Shown here: piece after piece, positions 1-6,326 of the stretch | Layout of the letters: every line of letters starts with the position of its first letter | How positions within the stretch are numbered: position 1 is the first letter of the stretch | NCBI GenBank assembly: GCA_025935595.1 | Contig: JAICUZ010000002.1 | Coordinates: 1 to 31,687 of the forward strand | Length of the DNA: 31,687 nucleotides | Direction of reading: 5' to 3' | Origin: Burkholderiales bacterium | GTDB lineage: Bacteria > Actinomycetota > Thermoleophilia > Gaiellales > Gaiellaceae | Made by a program: the position numbers and the translations under genes | Notes under the pieces: generated by a model | Told to the model about the DNA's origin: nothing | Seen by the model: the letters and a program-made list of their open reading frames with translations, nothing else | Database searches by the model: none

Positions 1-156
1 CTTCTGCTCGGCGCCCGTCCAGACGCCGACGATCGAGATCTTGCCGCTGAGCGCCGTCGACTTGTGCGACGACGCGTTCGCCTTGCTCATCCCAAGGCCT
101 GCGGCCAATGCGAGCGCCCCCACCAGTGCGGCAATCGCCAACCATCTTGTCTTCAC
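1..156 (-). CDS. ABC sugar transporter solute-binding protein, N-terminal part
   Basis: Partial gene: the first 52 codons read leftward and run off the window edge. It starts with GTG at 156-154 and opens with a basic n-region (VKTRW), a hydrophobic core and an Ala-rich stretch ending near ANA, a typical Sec signal peptide. The mature start contains GKISIVGVWTGAEQK, which resembles the beginning of family 1 extracellular sugar-binding proteins. An AAAGGAG-like Shine-Dalgarno lies just upstream, inside the end of the preceding ATPase gene. The GTG overlaps the ATPase stop as GTGA, so the two are probably translationally coupled. Its role would be periplasmic or surface capture of a carbohydrate for the ABC importer. 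The substrate cannot be told from this fragment. Confidence 0.8.
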   Translation of the reverse strand, partial: MKTRWLAIAALVGALALAAGLGMSKANASSHKSTALSGKISIVGVWTGAEQK

Positions 157-1376
157 GCTGTTGCTCCTTTCGCCGGGGGGTCGTAAATCCCAATTCCGGT
201 CTCTGGGTCGAAGAAGTGCAGGGCGCGGGTATCGACCGCGGCCTCCACGTTCTCTCCTTGTGTCACGCGAGAGCGTGCGCCGAACCTGCCGACGATGACG
301 GCCTCGCCTTCCCGGACGCCGATGTGCGACTCGTCGGCCGCGCCGGCGTCCTGCGCGAGCTCGCGCGTCTCGTCCGTCTCGGCGTGCGCGCCCTTGATGG
401 CGAAGTGGGCCATGATCTCAGAGCCGAGTGCCTCGCGAAGCTCGAGTCGCCCGCGCAAGCGCTGATCAACGGGCGCGTCGGTGACGAGCGCGGCGTCCTC
501 CAGGTCCTCGGGGCGGATCCCGATGATCACGCGTTTCCCGTCATAGGCCCTGAGGCCGGGGCGGATTTCGAGGGTCTCGGTCCCGAGCGCGATCGTCTGG
601 TCTCCGATCGTGGCGGTGAAGCCGCCGTTCGAGCTGATCGTCGCGTCGAGCATGTTCATCGCCGGGCTGCCGATGAAGCCGCCGACGAACAGGTTGACCG
701 GACGGTCGTACAGCGTTTGCGGCTCGTCGACCTGCTGCAGCTCGCCCTTGCGCATGACGGCGACACGACTCCCCATCGTCATTGCCTCGATCTGGTCGTG
801 GGTGACGTAGAGCGTCGTGACGCCGAGGTCGCTCTGGAGCTTCGCGATCTCGGCGCGCGTCTGCACGCGGAGCTTCGCGTCGAGGTTCGAGAGCGGCTCG
901 TCCATCAGGAATGCTGCCGGCTGACGCACGATCGCGCGCCCCATCGCGACGCGCTGGCGCTGGCCGCCCGAGAGCGCGCGTGGCTTCCGCTTCAGGTACT
1001 CCTCGAGTCCGAGAACGCCCGCGGCGCGGTGGACCCGCTCGTCGATCTCCTGCTTCGGCATTTTTCGCAGCCGTAGCCCGAACGCGATGTTCTCGTAGAC
1101 GGAGAGGTGCGGATAGAGCGCGTAGCTCTGGAACACCATCGCGATGTCGCGGTCGCGCGACGGCACGTGGTTGACGATCCGACCGCCGATCTTGAGCGCG
1201 CCCTCGGAGATCTCCTCGAGCCCCGCGACCATGCGGAGTGCCGTCGTCTTTCCGCAGCCGGAGGGGCCGACGAGCACCATGAACTCCCCGTCACGGACGT
1301 CCAGGCTGATGTCGTTGACGGCCCGAGTCCCGTCGGGATAGATCTTGCTCACACGCTCGAACGCGACTTGAGCCAT
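153..1376 (-). CDS. ABC transporter ATP-binding protein, UgpC/MsmX/MalK-like
   Basis: This is a 407-residue ATPase that powers a carbohydrate ABC importer. The nucleotide-binding domain has Walker A GPSGCGKTT (37-45), Q-loop VFQSYALYPH (81-90), signature LSGGQ (135-139), Walker B FLMDEP (156-161) and switch His193 in VTHDQ. The remaining C-terminal part has the length and character of the TOBE/MalK regulatory domain. The start at 1376 (MAQVAFERV) was chosen because it matches the family N-terminus and follows a GGAGG-containing Shine-Dalgarno; the same frame stays open far upstream, but that stretch is the shadow of the MFS gene. The ATPase comes first in the operon, followed by the solute-binding gene (GTGA overlap); permeases are presumably beyond the window. 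The family often serves several importers, so substrate is open. Confidence 0.95.
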   Translation of the reverse strand: MAQVAFERVSKIYPDGTRAVNDISLDVRDGEFMVLVGPSGCGKTTALRMVAGLEEISEGALKIGGRIVNHVPSRDRDIAMVFQSYALYPHLSVYENIAFGLRLRKMPKQEIDERVHRAAGVLGLEEYLKRKPRALSGGQRQRVAMGRAIVRQPAAFLMDEPLSNLDAKLRVQTRAEIAKLQSDLGVTTLYVTHDQIEAMTMGSRVAVMRKGELQQVDEPQTLYDRPVNLFVGGFIGSPAMNMLDATISSNGGFTATIGDQTIALGTETLEIRPGLRAYDGKRVIIGIRPEDLEDAALVTDAPVDQRLRGRLELREALGSEIMAHFAIKGAHAETDETRELAQDAGAADESHIGVREGEAVIVGRFGARSRVTQGENVEAAVDTRALHFFDPETGIGIYDPPAKGATA

Positions 1377-1410
1377 TCCCCCTCCTCGGTGTCCGCGCGA
1401 AACGGACCCG

Positions 1411-1416
1411 ATTATG
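1411..1416 (-). promoter_or_regulatory. Probable -10 element for the sugar ABC operon
   Basis: On the minus strand the bases read CATAAT, close to the TATAAT consensus, about 35 nt before the ATPase start and overlapping the stop codon of the upstream MFS gene. Between it and the start lies a 5-bp inverted repeat (GTCCG/CGGAC, 1391-1407) that could be an operator for a sugar-responsive repressor. No clear -35 hexamer is visible. The call is inference from sequence only. Confidence 0.35.
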
Positions 1417-2662
1417 TAACAAGTGCGATGCGTCGGCGCTGGCGGGTGATCGCCTCCGCGCCGAAGGCGGTCATCGCGATCGCGCAGATGCCGCCCACGC
1501 TGAACGCGAGCTCGGTGCCGCCGCGGTCGCAGAGCCAGCCGACGAGCAGGGCGCCGAGGGGCGCGAGCCCGTTCCAGGCGTAGTAGTACAGCCCGAGCAC
1601 TCGCCCCCTGAGGTGGTCGGGGCTCGCGAGCTGGATCGAGGCGTTGGCGTTCGCGGTGTAGCTCGTGAAGAAGATGCCGCAGACGAAGAGGAGGAGCGAG
1701 GCGGCGACCACGCCGTGGACCGGCGCGATCAGCAGCTCGCAGATCCCGAAGCCGCCGGCGCCGAGCAACATCGTCCGCCAGCGGACGTTCGCGACCGCGG
1801 CGGCCGAGAGGGCTCCGACGAGTGCGCCCGCCCCGAAGGCGGCGGAGATGATCCCGAACGTCCTCGGCCCTGCGTCGAGGGTGTTCTTCGCGAGCAGCGG
1901 AAGGAGGATGTTGAAGTTGAAGCAGACCGACGCGATCACGGCCATCATCGCGAGCGTCACCTGGACCGTCAGGTTGTGGCGTGCATACGAGAGGCCTTCG
2001 CGCGTGCCGCGCCAGACCGTCGGCCGGCGGCGTCCTTCGAGCGGATAAAGCTCGGCGACGCGCATCGCGAGCAGGGCCCCGAGCACGGCGAGGAAGCTGG
2101 CGGTGTTGACGACGAAGCACCAGCCGGTGCCGACGACCGCGATCACGACGCCGGCGACGGCCGGGCCGAAAATGCGCGCGAGGTTGAAGAGGCTCGAGTT
2201 CAGCGCGACGGCGTTGGGCAGCGCGTCCTTGCCGACCATCTGGAACGTGAGGTTCTGGCGCGACGGCGCGTCGAACACGACGGCTGTCCCGGTCAGCGCG
2301 GCGATCGCGTACACCTCCCACAGCTGGATGTGCCCGAGCAGCGTGAGCGCCGCGAGCACTGCGGAGAGCACCATCTGGACCGTCTGCGTGACGATCACCG
2401 TGCGCCGGTTGTCGAAACGGTCGGTGACGACACCGGCAAACAGCCCGAGCACGGTGAACGGTCCGAAACGGCAGACGGACAGCAGGCCGACGGCGAGACC
2501 TCGCGAGTGGGGTGCGAGCTCGACGACGACCCACGCGAGCGCGATGTTCTGCATCCAGGTGCCGGCGACCGAGGTCAGCTGGCCGAAGAAGAAGAGTCGA
2601 TAGTTTCGGTGGTGCCTGAGCGAGGCGAACGTCCGGCGCGACGCAATCCGAAGCAGCGTCAC
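1412..2662 (-). CDS. MFS transporter, EntS/MFS_3-type exporter
   Basis: This is a 416-residue integral membrane protein with about twelve hydrophobic segments. The N-terminus (LRHHRNYRLFFFGQLTS, then GTWMQNIALAWVV) is the typical opening of the MFS_3/enterobactin-exporter-like group, and FAGVVTDRFDNRR matches the MFS loop 2-3 motif. It most likely exports a small molecule or drug by proton antiport. It starts with GTG at 2662, overlapping the stop of the upstream MarR gene as GTGA. This gives a regulator-transporter pair, an arrangement in which the MarR protein commonly represses the pump and responds to its substrate. The substrate is unknown. Confidence 0.88.
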   Translation of the reverse strand: MTLLRIASRRTFASLRHHRNYRLFFFGQLTSVAGTWMQNIALAWVVVELAPHSRGLAVGLLSVCRFGPFTVLGLFAGVVTDRFDNRRTVIVTQTVQMVLSAVLAALTLLGHIQLWEVYAIAALTGTAVVFDAPSRQNLTFQMVGKDALPNAVALNSSLFNLARIFGPAVAGVVIAVVGTGWCFVVNTASFLAVLGALLAMRVAELYPLEGRRRPTVWRGTREGLSYARHNLTVQVTLAMMAVIASVCFNFNILLPLLAKNTLDAGPRTFGIISAAFGAGALVGALSAAAVANVRWRTMLLGAGGFGICELLIAPVHGVVAASLLLFVCGIFFTSYTANANASIQLASPDHLRGRVLGLYYYAWNGLAPLGALLVGWLCDRGGTELAFSVGGICAIAMTAFGAEAITRQRRRIALVT

Positions 2663-3090
2663 GCGTCCATCAACTTCTCCAGGGAGTCGAGAGCGTCCTC
2701 GATCAGTTCGCGGTCGGCGGGCTCGAGTCGCTCGAGCCGGGCGGAGAGCCAGGCGGTGCGCCTGCCGCGAACCGACCGCAGCACCTTTGCGCCTTCCGCG
2801 GTCAGGTAGAGGCCGATGCGGCGGCGGTCGGTCGCGCGCTTCCTCTCGATCAGGCCCGCCGCCTCGAGTCGGACGAGGTGGCCCGACATGCCGGGTGCGG
2901 AGACACGCTCGCGCTCGGCGAGCTCGGAGGCGGTGATGCCGGGGTTGTGCTTGACCTGAGAGAGGAGACTGACCTGTCCGCCGGTGACGCCGAGTGAGTG
3001 GATCTCGCGCCGCAGCTCGCGTGCGAGCCTGAGCAGAACCGGGCGAAGCCGGTTCGCGATCGTGACCGGGTCGTTAACCACACGAACCAT
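2659..3090 (-). CDS. MarR-family transcriptional regulator
   Basis: This is a 143-residue winged-helix regulator of normal MarR length. The central part has the recognition region ITASELAERERVSAPGMSGHLVRLEAAGLIERKR (given here only as residues about 52-85) and the wing motif ATDRRRIGLYLTAEG, the hallmark D-R-R-x3-L-x-LT pattern. Flanking helices would form the dimer interface. It is the first gene of a two-gene unit with the MFS exporter and lies 41 bp from a divergent AAA+ gene, so it may control both directions. No Shine-Dalgarno precedes the ATG at 3090. A TAAGTT hexamer lies 5 nt before it, so the transcript may be leaderless. A GTG three codons later is an alternative start. Confidence 0.9.
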   Translation of the reverse strand: MVRVVNDPVTIANRLRPVLLRLARELRREIHSLGVTGGQVSLLSQVKHNPGITASELAERERVSAPGMSGHLVRLEAAGLIERKRATDRRRIGLYLTAEGAKVLRSVRGRRTAWLSARLERLEPADRELIEDALDSLEKLMDA

Positions 3091-3131
3091 TAATGAACTT
3101 AAGGATAACTGACAACGGGTAGCTTGCGGTC
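3091..3131. promoter_or_regulatory. Short divergent promoter region, likely leaderless transcripts
   Basis: Only 41 bp separate the MarR gene and the AAA+ ATPase gene. On the plus strand TAGCTT (3120-3125) fits the actinobacterial TANNNT -10 pattern exactly 6 nt before the GTG start at 3132, which would put transcription start at the start codon. On the minus strand TAAGTT lies 5 nt before the MarR ATG. The region is AT-rich for this genome and contains CTTAAG, a candidate core of a MarR operator. No Shine-Dalgarno is visible for either gene. Confidence 0.4.
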
Positions 3132-4112
3132 GTGCCCGCGAATCCCCTCGAGGGGCTGAAGGCGCTAGGCGAGCAGCTGCGCACCCAGATCGGCGAAGAG
3201 CTCGATATCGACGTGCTGCGGCGCCAGGAGCCGGCGCGGCCGCTCGAAGAGCTGCTCGCGGAGCTCGATGGGCTGCCGGGGCTCGAGACGGTCAAGGAAC
3301 AGGTGCGCGGGCTGGTCGCGTTCCTCCGCGTGCAGGCGCGGCGCAAGGAGGCAGGGCTCCCCGAGGTCGCGACCACGCAGCACCTCGTCTTCCTCGGCAA
3401 CCCGGGGACGGGGAAGACGACGGTGGCGCGGTTGCTCGCACAGATGTACCGCTCGATGGGGTTGCTGAAGCGCGGGCATCTCGTCGAGGTCGACCGCGCC
3501 GGGCTCGTCGGGCAGTACGTCGGCCTGACGGCGATCAAGACGGAGCGGGTGATCCGGCGCGCACTCGACGGGGTGTTGTTCGTCGACGAGGCCTACTCGC
3601 TCGCGCGCGACGCGTCGCGGCTCGACTTCGGCGACGAGGCGATCGAGACGATCCTGAAGCGGATGGAGGATCACCGTCACCGCCTCGTCGTGATCGTCGC
3701 CGGGTATCCGCGGCTGATGCGGGGCTTCCTCGAGTCGAATCCGGGGCTGCGCTCGCGGTTCTCGCGGGAGATCGAGTTCCCCGACTACTCGACGGAGGAG
3801 CTCGTCGCGATCTTCGCCGTCTTCGCCGCCGAGAACGCGTACACGCTCGGCGAGGGCGCGGAGGACGCGCTGCGCGCGATCTTCGCGAACGCCGAGCGCA
3901 GCGAGTCGTTCGGGAACGCACGCTTCGCACGGACGTTGTTCGAGCAGGCGCTGAACGCGCAGTCGCTGCGGCTCGCCGCGGGCGACGTCGACCTGCTCGA
4001 CCACGACGAGCTCCAGCGGTTGACGCCGGAAGATCTCGTCGAAGGAGCGCGGGCGATCGGTGAGGAGCCGGGACCGCCGCCCCGCGGCGGATGGTTCAAT
4101 CGTCGTCGGTGA
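3132..4112 (+). CDS. AAA+ ATPase of the CbxX/CfqX (CbbX/SpoVK) family
   Basis: This 326-residue AAA+ protein has one ATPase domain. Walker A is GNPGTGKTT (89-97), Walker B VLFVDEAY (148-155), a sensor 1-like segment VVIVAGYP (186-193) and the CbxX-type arginine motif GLRSRFSREIEFPDYS (205-220). The substrate-contacting loop after Walker A contains AGLVGQYVG (123-131), characteristic of CbbX and SpoVK. About 80 helical residues precede the domain. The family includes the Rubisco activase CbbX, sporulation SpoVK and EccA of type VII secretion. Which job applies here is not shown by sequence; no Rubisco, sporulation or ESX genes are near. It is followed by a 2-hydroxy-acid oxidase gene that overlaps its 3' end, so the two are probably co-expressed. 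The GTG start fits a leaderless promoter. Confidence 0.88.
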   Translation: MPANPLEGLKALGEQLRTQIGEELDIDVLRRQEPARPLEELLAELDGLPGLETVKEQVRGLVAFLRVQARRKEAGLPEVATTQHLVFLGNPGTGKTTVARLLAQMYRSMGLLKRGHLVEVDRAGLVGQYVGLTAIKTERVIRRALDGVLFVDEAYSLARDASRLDFGDEAIETILKRMEDHRHRLVVIVAGYPRLMRGFLESNPGLRSRFSREIEFPDYSTEELVAIFAVFAAENAYTLGEGAEDALRAIFANAERSESFGNARFARTLFEQALNAQSLRLAAGDVDLLDHDELQRLTPEDLVEGARAIGEEPGPPPRGGWFNRRR

Positions 4113-5161
4113 GCGAGCCGGTCAACGTCTGGGACTACGAGGCGCTCGCCGCGGAGCGGCTCGAGGCGGGTGCGCACGGCTACTACGCGGGCGGTGCCGG
4201 CGACGAGCTGACGCTCGGCGAGAACGTCGAGGCGTACCGGCGCTGGCAGCTGCGGCCGCGCTTGCTCGTCGACGTCGCCGGCTGCTCGACGGCGACGACG
4301 GTGCTCGGCCACGACGTCTCGATGCCGCTGCTCGTTGCGCCGGTCGCGTTCCAGCGGGTGGCGCATCCTGACGGCGAGGTCGGGATGGCGCGCGCCGCGA
4401 AGGAGGTCGGCACGATCATGTGCCTGTCGACGATCGCGACGACGCCTCCGGCAGAGGTCGCGGCGACGGGTGCGCCGCGCTGGTTCCAGCTGTACGTGTT
4501 CCGCGACGAGGGCGTGACGCGCGACCTGATCGCGCAGGCGCGCGACAACGGGTTCACGGCGTTGTTGCTCACGGTCGACGCACCGGTGCGTGGCAATCGC
4601 GAGCGTGACCTCCGGACCGGGTTCGCGATCCCGGACGGCGTCCACGTCGCGTCGATGGGGCGGGGTGGTGTGACGCCGAAAGAGGTATTCGACATGGTCA
4701 CGCCGTCGCTGACGTGGCGCGATCTCGAGCGGATCTCGTCGGAGGCCGGGCTGCCGCTGCTCGTGAAGGGAATCCTGACGGCGGAGGACGCGCTCCTCTC
4801 GGTCGAGCACGGCGCGGCCGGCATCGTCGTCTCGAACCACGGCGGCCGACAGCTGGACGGCGTGTCGGCGACGATCGACGCGCTGCCGGAGGTCGTCGAA
4901 GCGGTCGCGGGTCGGATCGAGGTTCTGGTCGACGGCGGCATTCGCCGAGGGACGGATGTGGTGAAGGCGCTGGCGCTCGGCGCGCAAGCGGTCCTGGCGG
5001 GCCGGGCGCCGTTGTGGGGCCTGACCGTCGACGGCGAAGCCGGCGCCCGCCGAGTCCTCGAGCTCCTGCGGGAGGAGATCCTGACCGCGCTGCAACTGAT
5101 CGGGGCCACGTCCCCGTCAGACGTGACCCGCACGCACATCCAGCGCGCCCGAGCCCAGTAG
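4091..5161 (+). CDS. FMN-dependent alpha-hydroxy-acid oxidase (glycolate/lactate oxidase family)
   Basis: This is a 356-residue TIM-barrel flavoenzyme that oxidises an L-2-hydroxy acid to a 2-oxo acid. Family residues are in place: the YYAGGAGDE segment (31-39) with the substrate-binding Tyr, QLYV (133-136) with the second Tyr, Lys226 in LLVKGI that contacts FMN N1, and catalytic His250 with Arg253 in SNHGGRQLD. The phosphate-binding stretch is LVDGGIRRGTDVVKALALGA. Substrate (glycolate, lactate, mandelate or a longer acid) cannot be assigned. The ATG at 4091 overlaps the AAA+ gene by 22 bp. A GTG at 4109 that overlaps its stop as GTGA is an equally plausible start and loses only six residues. 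Confidence 0.9.
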   Translation: MVQSSSVSEPVNVWDYEALAAERLEAGAHGYYAGGAGDELTLGENVEAYRRWQLRPRLLVDVAGCSTATTVLGHDVSMPLLVAPVAFQRVAHPDGEVGMARAAKEVGTIMCLSTIATTPPAEVAATGAPRWFQLYVFRDEGVTRDLIAQARDNGFTALLLTVDAPVRGNRERDLRTGFAIPDGVHVASMGRGGVTPKEVFDMVTPSLTWRDLERISSEAGLPLLVKGILTAEDALLSVEHGAAGIVVSNHGGRQLDGVSATIDALPEVVEAVAGRIEVLVDGGIRRGTDVVKALALGAQAVLAGRAPLWGLTVDGEAGARRVLELLREEILTALQLIGATSPSDVTRTHIQRARAQ

Positions 5162-5181
5162 CGAAGCCAAGCGCGCAAAGC

Positions 5182-5199
5182 CGTCACGCTTTCGTGACG
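5182..5199 (+). terminator. Hairpin downstream of the hydroxy-acid oxidase gene
   Basis: CGTCACG (5182-5188) and CGTGACG (5193-5199) form a perfect 7-bp stem with a CTTT loop about 20 nt after the stop codon. There is no run of T after it, which is common in GC-rich actinobacteria. It probably ends or stabilises the plus-strand transcript. Confidence 0.45.
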
Positions 5200-5218
5200 A
5201 ACCCTCAACTCTGACACT

Positions 5219-5261
5219 CGTCTGACGCAGCGTCAGACGACCGTCAGACGCCCGTCAGACG
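5219..5261. repeat. 11-bp-periodic CGTCAGACG repeat cluster with one inverted copy
   Basis: CGTCAGACG occurs at 5231-5239, 5242-5250 and 5253-5261, an exact 11-bp period. An inverted copy, CGTCTGACG, lies at 5219-5227, so 5219-5239 is palindromic around a single central base. The cluster fills the gap between two convergent genes, starting right after the stop of the minus-strand radical SAM gene. It may be a bidirectional terminator or a protein-binding array; the helical-turn spacing leaves the second option open. Confidence 0.6.
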
Positions 5262-6326
5262 CTACGCGAGCAGCGCAGGCCGCTCGGCGCGGCGATACTC
5301 GACCGTGTAGCCGAGGCTGCGCGGGACTTCGAGCAGCGCCTCGAGATCGAGCTCGATGCGGGCGCCGGCTTTCTGCGTGACTTCGTCTTCGATCGGCAGG
5401 TCGAAGTCGTCCGCGCCGTAGTCGAGTGCCCGGAACGCCTCCTCGTTCTGCGTCAGCACCGACGTCCGGATGTGCACGACGTTGTCGAGGAAGATCCGCG
5501 AGAGCGCGATGTGCCGCCAGTACTCGCGCGGCTCGATCTCTCGGCCGCCGAACGCCGTGCCGTACGGCTTGTACGTCCAGCACAGGAACGAAAAGAGCCC
5601 GCCCGTCTCGTCCTGGAAGTCGCGCGTACGCTGCAGATGCTCGAGCCGCTCGTCGAGGGTCTCGTCGAACCCGATCACCATCGTCGCCGTCGTCTTCAAC
5701 CCGGCCTCGACGATCGCCTTCTGCGCGTCGAAGTAGTCCGCGACCGTGTACTTGAACTTCGCATGCCGCGCGCGGAAGTCCTCCGTGAGGATCTCGCTGC
5801 CGCCGCCCGTCACCCAGTGCACGCCCGCGTCGCGCAGACGAGCCGCAGCGTCGGCGTACGACAGCCCCGCGCGATCCGCGAGGAACACGAACTCCGCGAC
5901 CGTCAGCGCGTAGAACTCGACGCGCTCCCCGTACCGCTCGCGCACGGACGCGAAGAGGTCGCAGTAGTAGTCGAGCGGCAGCTTCGGGTTGAACCCGCCG
6001 TTGAACCCGACCAGGTCGCCGCCGACTTCCAGCAACCCGTCGATCTTCGCGAACACCTCGTCGCGCGACAGCACATACCCGCCGGACTGATTGGGCAGCA
6101 CGTAGAACGCGCAGTAGTCGCACTGCGCGACGCACACGTTCGTGTAGTTGATGATCCGCATCACCATGTAGGTGGCGCGATCGGCGTCGTGGTAACGCGC
6201 GCGTACGAGCCCCGCGAGCCGCTGCAGCTCCTCGTCTGACGCGTGCCGCCACAGCGTCACCGCCTCGGCGGCGTCGATGCGGCCGCCGCTTTCGATCCTC
6301 GCCGCGATCGAGTGCAGCCCCCTCAC
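5262..6326 (-). CDS. Radical SAM enzyme of the MqnC/CofH family (dehypoxanthine futalosine cyclase-like)
   Basis: This 354-residue protein carries the cluster motif CVAQCDYC (Cys65, Cys69, Cys72, CX3CX2C) directly after NYTNV, as in MqnC, MqnE and CofH. Other shared blocks are TATMVIGFDETLDERLEHL, a DETGG-F-F-tyrosine-rich stretch, SRIFLDNVVHI and the C-terminal DYGADDFDLP. MqnC closes the cyclohexane ring in the futalosine route to menaquinone. The sequence is clearly diverged: where MqnC/CofH proteins typically have a GGxHP element this one has GGFNP. MqnC is the best single guess but a related reaction is possible. It starts with GTG at 6326, overlapping the upstream radical SAM gene as GTGA. 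No mqnA, mqnB, mqnD or mqnE gene is in the window. Confidence 0.72.
   Translation of the reverse strand: MRGLHSIAARIESGGRIDAAEAVTLWRHASDEELQRLAGLVRARYHDADRATYMVMRIINYTNVCVAQCDYCAFYVLPNQSGGYVLSRDEVFAKIDGLLEVGGDLVGFNGGFNPKLPLDYYCDLFASVRERYGERVEFYALTVAEFVFLADRAGLSYADAAARLRDAGVHWVTGGGSEILTEDFRARHAKFKYTVADYFDAQKAIVEAGLKTTATMVIGFDETLDERLEHLQRTRDFQDETGGLFSFLCWTYKPYGTAFGGREIEPREYWRHIALSRIFLDNVVHIRTSVLTQNEEAFRALDYGADDFDLPIEDEVTQKAGARIELDLEALLEVPRSLGYTVEYRRAERPALLA

Noticed and set aside
1377..2534. Minus-strand extension of the ABC ATPase frame to a 793-residue protein
   Set aside because: The extra N-terminal part is Arg/Ala-rich, has no domain and is the out-of-frame shadow of the MFS gene; the ATPase start at 1376 has its own Shine-Dalgarno.
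1613..2809. Long plus-strand open frame over the MFS and MarR genes
   Set aside because: Composition rich in Arg, Asp and Glu without any motif, typical of antisense frames in GC-rich genes.
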